Positions 9,500-18,097 of a stretch of DNA of 64,000 nucleotides are shown here, piece by piece; position 1 is the stretch's first letter; every line of letters starts with the position of its first letter. The notes under the pieces were generated by a model that had not been told where the DNA came from, did no database searches, and saw only the letters and a list, made by a program, of their open reading frames with translations. The position numbers were made by a program, and so were the translations under genes. The stretch covers positions 1-64,000 of the forward strand of contig JABFXY010000008.1 of NCBI GenBank assembly GCA_013361525.1, read 5' to 3'. This DNA is from Polyangiaceae bacterium (GTDB lineage: Bacteria; Myxococcota_A; Polyangia; Polyangiales; Polyangiaceae).

Positions 9500-10930
9500 T
9501 CACGTCGTCTTCGGCAGCGAGCTCGGCGCAAGATCGGTCCCTCGTGTGAGCAGACCCAAAATCGGAGTCGTCGCCATCGTCGTCACGACGGCCATGATGA
9601 CGAGCATGGCGAAGAGCGTGGGCGACAGCACCCGTAGCTCGAGCCCGACGTTGAGCACGATGAGCTCCATCAGGCCGCGGGTGTTCATCAGGATGCCGAG
9701 GGACGCAGCATCGCGCCACGTAAAGCCGCCGATGCGCGCCGCGACCAAGGTGCCGCCGAACTTACCGACGCTGGCGACGACGATGATCGCGCCGCAGATG
9801 AGCCAAGCGGTCGTTCCATCGACGAGCCCGATCTGGGTGCGCATCCCGGTGAACGCGAAGAACGCAGGCAGCAGAAGGATGGTCACGACCTCCTCGAGCC
9901 GCGTTTTGACGCGCTCGACGAGATCGAGATCGCGAGGCAGGCACACGCCGAGAAGGAACGCGCCGAAGATAGCGTGGATGCCGATCGCTTCGGTCGCGAG
10001 CGCCGACAGGAGCAGGCCGACGAAGATGACGCTCATGACGTGCGGTCGCGAGGCTGGACGCGCCGAGAATCGCCGGAGAATCTTCGCGAGAAGCGGCCGC
10101 GCGAAGAGCAACATGAAGGCGACGTAACCGGTAGCGAGCGCAACCGTCACGACGGCCCCGCCCACGCGCGAACGCACGACGCCGACGACGAACGCGAGCA
10201 GGCACCACGCGGTGACGTCGTCGACGGCCGCGCAGGCGAGCGCGATGCTGCCGAGACGCGTCCGGCTCATCTGTCGGTCGGAGAGGATTCGAGCGAGCAC
10301 CGGGAATGCCGTGACGCTCATCGCGACGCCCATGAAGAGGGCGAACACCGTGAACGGAACGTCGCTGGTGGACGTCGTCGGATAGATCGCGAGCGCGAGG
10401 AGCCCGCCTAGAACGAACGGAACGATGATGCTCGCGTGCGAGACGGCGACCGACGCGTGCGCGCGACGACGAACGAGATCGGTGTCGAGCTCGACGCCGA
10501 CGAGGAACATGTAGAGGATGACCCCGATTTGCGAGATCACGCCGAGAGACGGCGCGACCGTCGGGGGTAGGACGAACGCGGCGGCCTCGGGCGCGATGCG
10601 GCCGAAGAGCGACGGGCCGAGCAAAATGCCCGCCACGACCTCACCGATGACCGGAGGCTGGTGGATGTACTTGAACAGCGCCCCGAGGAGACGGGCGACG
10701 GCGATCACGACCACCAGCGCCAGCAGGACGTGAAGAAACGCCGCCGAGTGGGCCGGCGCCGGTCCGCTCGCAAACGGCTCGCCGGCTGGGGGCGGCGCGG
10801 TGAGGTTTCGGCCGAAGGCGAGGATCGCTTGGAACGCGAAGACCGCGCCGACCAGCATCGCCGAATACCCCACAATGGTCCGAAGCGATGTCCTCGAGCC
10901 TGAAGGTTGGTCACCGCCGGGTGAGGTCAC
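9500..10930 (-). CDS. CPA2-family cation:proton antiporter (KefB/NhaS-like)
   Basis: This 476-residue integral membrane protein begins at a GTG. A first hydrophobic helix precedes the conserved start of the CPA2 transporter core: IHQPPVIGEVVAGILLGPSLFG, followed by GVELDTDLVRRR and the ion-binding region CAAVDDVTAWCLLA with its paired Asp residues. About 12-13 hydrophobic helices can be counted. The C-terminal NTRGLMELIVLNVGLE is also characteristic. No TrkA-N or RCK regulatory domain follows, and the protein ends soon after the last helix. It should exchange monovalent cations (Na+ or K+) for protons across the inner membrane; the ion specificity cannot be read. The upstream region is shared with a divergent small gene. 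Confidence 0.9.
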   Translation of the reverse strand: MTSPGGDQPSGSRTSLRTIVGYSAMLVGAVFAFQAILAFGRNLTAPPPAGEPFASGPAPAHSAAFLHVLLALVVVIAVARLLGALFKYIHQPPVIGEVVAGILLGPSLFGRIAPEAAAFVLPPTVAPSLGVISQIGVILYMFLVGVELDTDLVRRRAHASVAVSHASIIVPFVLGGLLALAIYPTTSTSDVPFTVFALFMGVAMSVTAFPVLARILSDRQMSRTRLGSIALACAAVDDVTAWCLLAFVVGVVRSRVGGAVVTVALATGYVAFMLLFARPLLAKILRRFSARPASRPHVMSVIFVGLLLSALATEAIGIHAIFGAFLLGVCLPRDLDLVERVKTRLEEVVTILLLPAFFAFTGMRTQIGLVDGTTAWLICGAIIVVASVGKFGGTLVAARIGGFTWRDAASLGILMNTRGLMELIVLNVGLELRVLSPTLFAMLVIMAVVTTMATTPILGLLTRGTDLAPSSLPKTT

Positions 10931-11246
10931 CTAGCGGTCTTACCGGCGGCCGAGAGCCGTATCAACGGTCTTGCCGCCGCGAGAGGTGTGTCTTCGCAGG
11001 CCTTTCGGCCGTGCGTCGCACGGGACTGCCTCGGTGAGCGGACCAAAGCGCGCGCGGCGACGTGAATGCCATCGACTTTTTTGGCGTATGGATCGTCGAA
11101 AGCAGAGTTCGCGCGAGGGCTGTCGCGAGACGGCGGCGACCTCGTCGCGTGCGGGCGTGGTTGTTTGATTTTCTGCGGGCCTCGGGAAACCCCAGGGCGC
11201 TTCGATACTCGGATAGGCTACTCGGTCGGAAAGAGGCGAGACGACG
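10931..11246. other. Divergent intergenic region, 316 bp
   Basis: This stretch lies between the antiporter (leftward) and the small gene at 11247 (rightward), so promoters for both should be here. No convincing -35/-10 pair, repeat or RNA gene was recognised. Open frames inside it (for example 11066-11656) have shadow-like composition and overlap the small gene in another frame. The purine run AAGAGGCGAGACGACG just before 11247 could act as a ribosome binding site. Confidence 0.4.
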
Positions 11247-11561
11247 ATGGAGAAGAGCGACGACAAGGCCCCGATGGTCCGTATCCCGTTACCCGGAGGC
11301 CGCGTCGCGCGCGTGCCGATGGCCGTCTTGGAGACGTACGTCGTGGACGGTCTCGCGCTCGCGCACGACGCCACCACCCCCCAGAACGATGTCACCGCGC
11401 ACGGCATGGTCGTCGACCAAGCGACGATGACCAACGTCTGGCATACCGACGTCGAATACGGGCCGTGCGAATACGTCGACGAAAACGGCTACCACCACGC
11501 GACGGTCGCGTACCACTGCCACCCGTTCGGCACCGAATACACGGAGATCGTCTCGCAGTGA
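11247..11561 (+). CDS. Small His-rich protein of unknown function
   Basis: The protein has 104 residues starting MEKSDDKAPMVRIPLPGGR and no signal peptide or membrane helix. The C-terminal half is rich in His, Tyr and Cys (NVWHTDVEYGPCEYVDEN, then YHHATVAYHCHPFGTEYTE), which could form a metal site. I do not recognise the family. It is read as real because its codon pattern matches neighbouring genes and because an AGAGG-type purine stretch precedes the ATG. The following lipoprotein gene starts about 100 bp downstream on the same strand, so co-transcription is possible. Confidence 0.6.
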   Translation: MEKSDDKAPMVRIPLPGGRVARVPMAVLETYVVDGLALAHDATTPQNDVTAHGMVVDQATMTNVWHTDVEYGPCEYVDENGYHHATVAYHCHPFGTEYTEIVSQ

Positions 11562-11658
11562 GGAGCCGAGTGGGGGCGGTTCGCGCATGGGGTTGCGCGG
11601 ACGCGATCGGCTTCTCCTTTGGGGGGACGGGCGCGGCTGCGCCCGAGCACGGATAGGC

Positions 11659-12912
11659 ATGCAGAAACGGGTCATCGTTGGTTGTGTCGCGGTGTCGAGC
11701 GCCGCCGTCGGGGTTTTCTCCTGCGTGGCGGACGGTCACCCGCTCGGCACGAACGGCGCCGTCGAGGTCGTCGTGAGCGTCGACGGGCCGCTGTTCGCGA
11801 CGGATCTTCTCGATGATCACGGGGATCCGGCGGGGCCGCGGCAGACGCCTTTCGAGTCGGACGTGCTTCTTCGAATCACCGAAGACGACGAAGTTGGTCA
11901 CGGAGCCTTCGTCCAAGTGCACGTGGAGCCACCGGAAGCGCTCACCGTTGGGCCCGCTCTCGATACCGAGGGTGAAGGCGCCGTGCACGAGGACGGCAGC
12001 GGCCCGACGTGCAGCATCTACGACGGCGCGTTTCGATGCCGGGGCAACGCCGAGGGCTTCGCACGGTTTTCGATCCGGTCGGCGGCGGATTGGTCCGGCG
12101 AGGCGAAGGTGGTCGTGACCTGGGCGAATTTGGAGGCCGATGCCGACGTGCTCGTCCTGCCGGCGGGGCTGCCCGAAGACGCCTCCAACTTCCAGCTCAT
12201 CGGCATCAGCGACGAAGAGGTCATTCCGCCGACCTTCCAAGCCTTGGAATGCTCGGTGGACGCGCTCCCCGGAGATCTCGGCACGAAGTGGCCAGACGGG
12301 CGGATTCGCTCGCGCGAGGTGTTCGTCCGCGCGACTGCACCGGTCGGCAAACCGGGGGTGCTCGAGAACGCGCCGGCCATCGTGGAGTCGCTCGATGCGG
12401 AGGGAGCGCTCGCCACGGACGAGTCGTGCGCCGATCGAACGACGCGGCTGCGCGTGCTCCTCGACGACAAGGGCGAGAGTCAGCGATTCTTTGCCTGCTT
12501 TTCCGACCTCGGCGGTGAGGTGCGGTTCGGCGTGCAGAGCGGAGAAAAGATCATCGATCCGGGACCCACGGTCCTCGCGGAGCCCGAGCCGCGCCTGCTG
12601 CGGATCACGGTGCTCGAAGGGCAACAGAACATCGAGACGTCCACGACGCCGGAGCCGATGTTCGAGGTGAGCGCGTACGACGTCTCGCTTCGCGCCGTCC
12701 AAATGGACGTCGACCTCTCGACGGAAGAGGACGATCCGAACGTCCTCGAGCTCTTTCAAGCATCGCTCACGCTCGCGCCCGAAAACGCCGATCCGGTCAT
12801 CGTGAGCGTCGTGCCCGCCTCTGCTGGAACGGCCCGCCTCGTCGTGACCCCGCGCCTGCTCGCGGAGCCGCGTTGCGTGAGCGATACGGTCACCGTCGTC
12901 GATGTTCCTTAG
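11659..12912 (+). CDS. Predicted lipoprotein, unknown function
   Basis: The ATG at 11659 gives 417 residues beginning MQKRVIVGCVAVSSAAVGVF, with a lipobox-like VFSC around residue 22. The upstream ATG at 11587 would add an Arg-rich stretch unlike a signal peptide and is not favoured. The mature part contains Ig-like beta-strand patterns (EVVVSVDGPLFATDLLDD, ESDVLLRITEDD, GEAKVVVTWANLEADADV) and several Cys, suggesting an exported beta-sandwich protein. Its stop codon overlaps the start of the next gene by 11 bp, so the two exported proteins are probably made together and may work together at the envelope. Confidence 0.7.
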   Translation: MQKRVIVGCVAVSSAAVGVFSCVADGHPLGTNGAVEVVVSVDGPLFATDLLDDHGDPAGPRQTPFESDVLLRITEDDEVGHGAFVQVHVEPPEALTVGPALDTEGEGAVHEDGSGPTCSIYDGAFRCRGNAEGFARFSIRSAADWSGEAKVVVTWANLEADADVLVLPAGLPEDASNFQLIGISDEEVIPPTFQALECSVDALPGDLGTKWPDGRIRSREVFVRATAPVGKPGVLENAPAIVESLDAEGALATDESCADRTTRLRVLLDDKGESQRFFACFSDLGGEVRFGVQSGEKIIDPGPTVLAEPEPRLLRITVLEGQQNIETSTTPEPMFEVSAYDVSLRAVQMDVDLSTEEDDPNVLELFQASLTLAPENADPVIVSVVPASAGTARLVVTPRLLAEPRCVSDTVTVVDVP

Positions 12913-15358
12913 TCGCGTTTCCGCGGGCCTTCGCCGCGCAGCTCGTTTGCCACGAGGTTCAAGTTCCGTGAAGCCGCGCCCCTCGAGGACAAGCCTCGCA
13001 CCGTTCGTCCTGTTCGCCGCCGTCGTCGTCGCGTTTTGCGTGCCGCACCTCTGCCTTCCGCAGACGGGGCTCGCGCAGGACGAGCCCGACGAGCCGGACG
13101 AGCCGCCGCCGCAGCCCCCGGTCGGCCTGCGGATCGGGAACGGCTCGTCGGCTGCGGACTTCAAGGGCCACCTTCAGATCGTCAAGGCGCCGGGCGTCAC
13201 GCCGAACGCCGCGTCGAAGCTGGGCATCGACATCTTTCCGGAAGCGCGGAAGCTGCCGATGAGCGTGCACAACGTCGATCCCGTGCCGATCGAGCGAGCG
13301 CGTCGCGGTGGTGAGTGGCTCTGCACCAAAGCGAACTGCAGCGCGATGGGCGGCGTCGCGGGTGAATCGCTCGAAGGCAACGCGATGCTGAAGAGCATCA
13401 AGGTGCAGACCCCGGCGATGCCGGTGCCGGTCACGATCTGGCGAAGGTCGCGCAAAGACCCGAACGGCAAGCTCGACTTCGATCCGAGCCTCCTCACGCA
13501 GCGCAACTACAAGCACGTCTGCGCGTACCCGCCGCTGGAGTCGGCTGACGGAAAGTCCTCGGGGAAGAAGCCGGATCAGATGGAGCGCTGCATGCACGGC
13601 GAACCGGCGGATCGGCGCCCCGACGAGGGCGAGATCTTCCTCGGGTTCGAGTGGCCGCGGCAGGCGGAGCTCGCGGGGTTCAAGTACCTCGCGGTCGTCG
13701 ACTCGTGTGGCAACGCGCTCGTGTACCCTTTTCAGCGGAGCTTCGTCGCGCCGGCCGTCGACGTCGTGAGCGGGGGCTGCAACGTCCCGGACGGCCGCGT
13801 GCTCCGCATCTTTCCGAGCGGGAGCTTTCTGCGCGTCACCGCGTTCAACCTCGAAGCGGCCGCCTCGGACGACATCGTCCAGGTGACGTACCGCGTCGCC
13901 GTTCCGCCGCTCGAAAACTACTCCGAGGCGGAGCCTGCGAAGGTTCTGTTCCCGGACTTCAAGCTCAACGAGCTGCTCATCGACTGCGGTCCGCAGCTCG
14001 CACGTGGGCCCGTCGATGCGCACGGCATGCCGATCGTTCCGGGCGCGCCCTCGCACAAAGACAAGGCCCGGCCGAAGCTCGTCCCGGTGGAGGAGCCCCC
14101 CAAGCCCCAGCCGAAGAAGGTCGCCCCGGATCCTGTGCCTGGAGAAGAGCCGCCGGTCGATCCGAACACCGGTATGAAGCTCGTCCCGGACGACGGCGAG
14201 GACGACGCGCCGCCGACAGGACCTCCACCAAAGGCGCCACCGCCCGCCGCTCCGCCGGCCGGGCCACCTCCGCCAAAGGGGGCGGGCGGGCCGAGCGCCA
14301 AGGCCGGCGCGGACGTCGGCGCGGAGGCCAAGGTCTCGCCTGACGACGCGAAGGGCGCAGGCAGCAAGGCGGGCACGTGGATCGGCATGACCACGGGGCG
14401 TGAAAACGCCGAGGCCGGAAAGGCGCCGCCTCCGGGGGCAATCGGCGCGAAGCCGCTCAACCACGGCACGCTGGTCATCGCGCCGGAGCCGCTCCGAGAA
14501 GGCAATTGCCGCATCGTGTGGCAATCGCCGCTCCGGGCGCGACTCAATGTGCCGCTCGCGCTCCACGTGTCGCTGGTGCGGACCGACCGCGTCGACGGCA
14601 ACGAGCCGCCGAACCTCCTTCCCGACGACCAACAGACGTGGATCGTCACGGCCAACGACTACACGTTCAACCTCCCCGCGCTCCGTTCAGGATTCGACGG
14701 CAACTCGCGCCTGAAGCTCATCATTCGCAGCGATCCGCTCAACCCGAACGGCAAGGCGGTGCTCGTCGGGGACGCAGGCCGCGTCGCGGCGACGATGCAC
14801 GACGACGACCTCGGCTCGAACCCGGATCTCGCGCGGCGCACCGTCGGATCCATCACGGTGCACACGGTCCCGCTCTGCGGCGAGAGCAACTTCGAGACGC
14901 TCGAAGAAGCGGGAAGCTGCATCCGCGCGTACCTCACCATCCCCGCGATGCTCGCGACGCTTCAAATCACCCGCGCCCCGTGGATCGAAAAGCCCCTCAT
15001 CACGCGCAGCGTCCTCAGCGCCGTCGGCGTGGCGCTCGCGTTCGACAGCTACGATCCCGTCGAGCGTGCGGCGTTCCCGGTCGCCGGACAGATCGGAGGC
15101 TTCGTCCAGAACCTCGAGGACGACCGCATCGGGTTGATGGGCTACGCAGGCGTCGCGCCTACGCTGCCAATCCTCGGCGAGGGAGGCAACACCACGACGT
15201 TCGGCTTCCTCGCGGGCTTGGGCATCACGTACATCACCAACGCCAACGGCCCCGACGAAGGCTTCAAGCCCACGGCGTTCATCTCGGTGGTGGTGCAGGT
15301 TGGACAGGCGAACCCGGAGCTGTCGGGACAGTCGACGTTCGGGAGTTATGGGCAGTAG
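12902..15358 (+). CDS. Large exported protein, unknown function, possible outer-membrane-associated C-terminus
   Basis: From the ATG at 12902 the product has 818 residues. An in-frame GTG at 12968 gives a cleaner signal sequence (VKPRPSRTSL then LAPFVLFAAVVVAF). After cleavage the protein begins with an acidic Asp-Glu-Pro repeat. About 270 residues contain several Cys (WLCTKANCSAMGG, KHVCAYPP, DSCGNAL, SGGCNV), consistent with disulfide bonds. Residues about 390-500 are Pro/Ala/Gly-rich and disordered. The last 250 residues are beta-rich and end with alternating segments (GLGITYITNANG, FISVVVQVGQ) like a small barrel or sheet. No family was recognised. It overlaps the preceding lipoprotein gene by 11 bp. 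Confidence 0.7.
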   Translation: MFLSRVSAGLRRAARLPRGSSSVKPRPSRTSLAPFVLFAAVVVAFCVPHLCLPQTGLAQDEPDEPDEPPPQPPVGLRIGNGSSAADFKGHLQIVKAPGVTPNAASKLGIDIFPEARKLPMSVHNVDPVPIERARRGGEWLCTKANCSAMGGVAGESLEGNAMLKSIKVQTPAMPVPVTIWRRSRKDPNGKLDFDPSLLTQRNYKHVCAYPPLESADGKSSGKKPDQMERCMHGEPADRRPDEGEIFLGFEWPRQAELAGFKYLAVVDSCGNALVYPFQRSFVAPAVDVVSGGCNVPDGRVLRIFPSGSFLRVTAFNLEAAASDDIVQVTYRVAVPPLENYSEAEPAKVLFPDFKLNELLIDCGPQLARGPVDAHGMPIVPGAPSHKDKARPKLVPVEEPPKPQPKKVAPDPVPGEEPPVDPNTGMKLVPDDGEDDAPPTGPPPKAPPPAAPPAGPPPPKGAGGPSAKAGADVGAEAKVSPDDAKGAGSKAGTWIGMTTGRENAEAGKAPPPGAIGAKPLNHGTLVIAPEPLREGNCRIVWQSPLRARLNVPLALHVSLVRTDRVDGNEPPNLLPDDQQTWIVTANDYTFNLPALRSGFDGNSRLKLIIRSDPLNPNGKAVLVGDAGRVAATMHDDDLGSNPDLARRTVGSITVHTVPLCGESNFETLEEAGSCIRAYLTIPAMLATLQITRAPWIEKPLITRSVLSAVGVALAFDSYDPVERAAFPVAGQIGGFVQNLEDDRIGLMGYAGVAPTLPILGEGGNTTTFGFLAGLGITYITNANGPDEGFKPTAFISVVVQVGQANPELSGQSTFGSYGQ

Positions 15359-15406
15359 CGGATAGTCGCGTTCGGGCCGGGGCACGCGCGGGCTGCGCGG
15401 AGGGCG

Positions 15407-15430
15407 AGTGAAACGAAGGGTTTCATGCAC
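15407..15430. repeat. REP-like palindrome, left of the RAYT gene
   Basis: TGAAAC and GTTTCA form an imperfect palindrome around GAAGG, followed by TGCAC. The core GAAACGAA..GTTTCA is shared in the same orientation with the palindrome at 16498-16526 (17 of 21 positions identical). A half-copy, TTCGTTTCA, lies at 15469-15477 and includes the RAYT stop codon. RAYT transposases are known to act on REP palindromes that flank them. Confidence 0.55.
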
Positions 15431-15474
15431 CGGGGATGGGCATGCCTCATGCGCGTCGGATAATAGAGTTCGTT

Positions 15475-16353
15475 TCATTCGGCGCCATTGAGAGCGACGC
15501 GTGGTGCAGCCTCGCGTCGCACCGACAACATGAACGACCTCCGGTCCGGAAGATCGATGGCCTCCAGCAGGCGCGCATCACCAAGGCAGAGCCAAGCGGC
15601 CTCATGCACGGCAGCCGTCCGCATCGCGTGGCGCCAAAGAGTCACGCGCGACGCGCCCGTGACGGCTCGCAACGCGCGCCGGTCGATGCAACCTGACATA
15701 CGCGCCATATCTAAAAACGTGGTTCGAGGTTCGCCGCGGAACCGTATCGAGGTCGGCAACACCCGGTGAGCCGCGCACGTCGCTGCCAACATCTGCCCAA
15801 GACCCGTCCATGGCGCGTTCGACGGACGTGCTGCAATGGGAAACGCGGTACCTGCCACGGCTACCGACGGATCGCTGGAAACGTACGCGTGAAAGCTCCG
15901 CGCGAATCCCGTCGTCGGTTCGCCTAGCGCGCGAGCGAGTCTGTCGGGTGTCACCCAGGGATCAACAACCGCCCCGCAGACGTCTCGATGCGTCGACCAC
16001 AGCCACGCGAGCGGATCGGACACGTACCGCGAGCGCGTCGGGTTGAGAGCCACGTATCGAATCTGGCGCATGAGGTGCTTCTGGTCGGGAATCTCCGGAG
16101 GGGGTGTCGTGGGCTGCCATTCCATGTGAGCGCCGACGCGACTCCGCTTGAGGCCCGACAGCGCAGCGGCGAGCCTGGTTCGAGCATCGCGAGCACTCTC
16201 GGCGGGAGCGATGACGTGGGCGTGATCGGGCATGAGCGTCGCCGAGAGCGCATCCGGAAATGCCGCTCGAAGCGCGGTCCACAACGCAGGTGCGAGCGGT
16301 GGGCTGCAGAGTGTTCGTCCCCATGTGCGAGCAACTACGTGAAAGAGCCTCAC
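15475..16353 (-). CDS. REP-associated tyrosine transposase (RAYT, IS200/Y1-like)
   Basis: The product has about 292 residues. It contains the HUH motif of Y1 transposases as LMPDHAHVI (near residue 48) and, further on, HLMRQIRYVALNPTRSRYV and WLWSTHRDV, which match the Tyr-helix and W-S-S-(H/Y)R signature of RAYT proteins. A C-terminal region with RRALRAVTGASRVTLWRHAM resembles a helix-turn-helix. The GTG at 16353 was chosen because AAAAGG lies about 9 bp upstream of it; a TTG at 16371 would place that purine run inside the gene. RAYTs are usually single-copy, vertically kept nucleases that recognise REP palindromes, and matching palindromes flank this one. The gene stands alone between unrelated neighbours. 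Confidence 0.85.
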   Translation of the reverse strand: MRLFHVVARTWGRTLCSPPLAPALWTALRAAFPDALSATLMPDHAHVIAPAESARDARTRLAAALSGLKRSRVGAHMEWQPTTPPPEIPDQKHLMRQIRYVALNPTRSRYVSDPLAWLWSTHRDVCGAVVDPWVTPDRLARALGEPTTGFARSFHAYVSSDPSVAVAGTAFPIAARPSNAPWTGLGQMLAATCAAHRVLPTSIRFRGEPRTTFLDMARMSGCIDRRALRAVTGASRVTLWRHAMRTAAVHEAAWLCLGDARLLEAIDLPDRRSFMLSVRREAAPRVALNGAE

Positions 16354-16395
16354 GCTCGGGGGCCTTTTCAAATGCCGCGCCGGCGTTCCGTTGCA

Positions 16396-16411
16396 GAACC
16401 GCCCGCGGTTC
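16396..16411. repeat. Perfect 7-bp inverted repeat upstream of the RAYT gene
   Basis: GAACCGC-CC-GCGGTTC is an exact palindrome with a 2-bp centre, 43 bp upstream of the RAYT start. It could be an operator or a small cruciform. Nothing else supports a function. Confidence 0.3.
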
Positions 16412-16497
16412 CGTCGCGAGGCGTGCCGCGGTTATGGGGCGAGCGCCGACGCGCCGCCGTCGGCCGCCACCCTGGGCGCTTCACGCCAGTGAAGGAG

Positions 16498-16526
16498 CGT
16501 GGACGAAACGAATCGTTTCACCCACG
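16498..16526. repeat. REP-like palindrome, right of the RAYT gene
   Basis: CGTGGACGAAACG and CGTTTCACCCACG are inverted arms around AAT, with only the GA/TG positions mismatched. The inner GAAACGAATCGTTTCA matches the palindrome at 15407-15430, which lies on the other side of the RAYT gene. The arrangement is that of a RAYT flanked by its own REP elements. Confidence 0.6.
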
Positions 16527-16608
16527 CTCGATGCCGCGGCCTCATCTCGGCTCAATGCAGCGGACCGTTGCATTCGCACCGGATGGCCACCCGCGAGGGT
16601 AGGCGCGC

Positions 16609-17994
16609 TCACGGCCCCGAGCGCGCCTTCTCCAACCTCTTCATCGCGTCGGCGAGCTTCTTCTCGTCCTGCTGCGAGGCCGGAAGCTCACGCCAACCTT
16701 CGACCTCCGCCTCGAGCGCCTTGACGGCGCCTGGGCGATCGCCCGCTGCCTCGAGTGCCTTCGCGCGCTGGGCGATGTAGCGCAAGCGACGCGGCCCGTA
16801 GGAGAGCTGAATCGCGCGATCGAGCGCCGTGACGGCCTCCTTCGGCCGACCGATCTCGAGCAGCGTGGAGCCGAGACGCGCGTGCGCTTCGTAGCTGTCG
16901 GGTAGCTGCTGGATGCGCTGCTGGAACATCTTCACGGCGTCGTCGCCGCGTCCCAGAGCGATGTACGCGTTCATCCGTGCGTAGTCATACGTCTGCGCTG
17001 CTGCGGGGCTCGCGGCTTCGCTCGCCGACTTTTCGAGTAGGGCGAGCCTCTTTTCCTCGAGCGCGTTTGCGCCCGCAGCATCGCCGCCGTCGCGCAGGAT
17101 CTCCGCGAGCCCGCCCATCGTGTCGGCTCGGTCGTCGACGCTCGCTCCCGCGGGCGGCGAAGTGACCAGCTCGCCGAGGCGCGTCCGCACGAACGCGATC
17201 GCCGTCTTCTTGGCCTCCTCGTCAGTGAGCGCAGAAGCGCACTCTTTCATGTACAGGACGAAGTCGCTCGGCGCGGACGAGCCGCGCACGGCGCGCGCGT
17301 GTTGCTCGCCGTGCTCGACGCAGCGCGCGTGCTCGCCGGCTTCCCACAAGGTTCGAATCGCCGCCAGCAGCGCCTCCGTCCGGCGCATGTCCGGCAGCTT
17401 CGTCGCCGCGTCTTCATAGAGGCGGGCCGCATCCAGCAGGCGTTTGTCCGCGTACGCGTCGTGCGCCGAGACGAGCTCCTTCGTACCGGGGAGCTCCGCG
17501 CCGCGTTGTTGCGCCGTCGCGTTCGTCAACATCGCCTCGAGCTCCTCGAACGAAGCCGAGCCTCCGTGCATGGCCACGACCGCGCGCGTCGATGGATCGA
17601 CGACGAAAAACGTCGGCCACACGCGCAAACGGTACCGCTCGAGGAACGCCGCGCTCGACGGCTTGTCGGTGTCGACCGCGACGAAGACGTAGTCGCGCGC
17701 GAAGCGGCCGAGCTCGGGACGCGACAACACGACGTCGCGCATCGACAAACACGTGTGGCACCACGGCGCCCACGCGTCGACGAACACCAGGCGGCCGTCC
17801 TTGTCCGCCGTGGCGACCGCGCGGTCGAAGTCGTCCTCGATGAACTGGACCGGCGTCGAGGCTGCGACGTCGTCGCGACCGTCCACACCCGCTTCGGGCG
17901 CCGCGACGTTCGCGCTCGCGCAAGCGCCGCAAAACACCAGCATGGCCAGCGCCGCTGCGTTGCGTAGCCAATCAGAAGAGCTCCACCGTCGCAT
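16609..17994 (-). CDS. Thioredoxin-domain lipoprotein with TPR repeats
   Basis: The product has 461 residues. The N-terminus shows a hydrophobic stretch and the lipobox VFCGAC, so it should be anchored on the periplasmic side. Residues about 45-165 form a thioredoxin domain with VFVDAWAPWCHTCLSM (CxxC as CHTC) and the cis-Pro segment VWPTFFVVDPS. The remaining 290 residues are helical, with clear TPRs near the end (DSYEAHARLGSTLLEIGRPK, EAVTALDRAIQL). Thioredoxin-TPR lipoproteins of this kind may reduce or rearrange disulfides in envelope proteins; the substrate is unknown. The ATG at 17994 opens the signal sequence directly. It is divergent from the gene at 18098. Confidence 0.85.
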   Translation of the reverse strand: MRRWSSSDWLRNAAALAMLVFCGACASANVAAPEAGVDGRDDVAASTPVQFIEDDFDRAVATADKDGRLVFVDAWAPWCHTCLSMRDVVLSRPELGRFARDYVFVAVDTDKPSSAAFLERYRLRVWPTFFVVDPSTRAVVAMHGGSASFEELEAMLTNATAQQRGAELPGTKELVSAHDAYADKRLLDAARLYEDAATKLPDMRRTEALLAAIRTLWEAGEHARCVEHGEQHARAVRGSSAPSDFVLYMKECASALTDEEAKKTAIAFVRTRLGELVTSPPAGASVDDRADTMGGLAEILRDGGDAAGANALEEKRLALLEKSASEAASPAAAQTYDYARMNAYIALGRGDDAVKMFQQRIQQLPDSYEAHARLGSTLLEIGRPKEAVTALDRAIQLSYGPRRLRYIAQRAKALEAAGDRPGAVKALEAEVEGWRELPASQQDEKKLADAMKRLEKARSGP

Positions 17995-18097
17995 GTGAAA
18001 CCTCGAGGAGACGCGACCGTGCCCAATCGAGCGGACCTGTCGCCCGAGGACCTTAGCGCCTCCGAGGCGTCTTTACGACCTGCGCCCGGTCTTCTAC

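Noticed and set aside
11392..13164. 590-residue minus-strand ORF
   Set aside because: It covers parts of three plus-strand genes with signal peptides and coupled junctions, and is Arg-rich.
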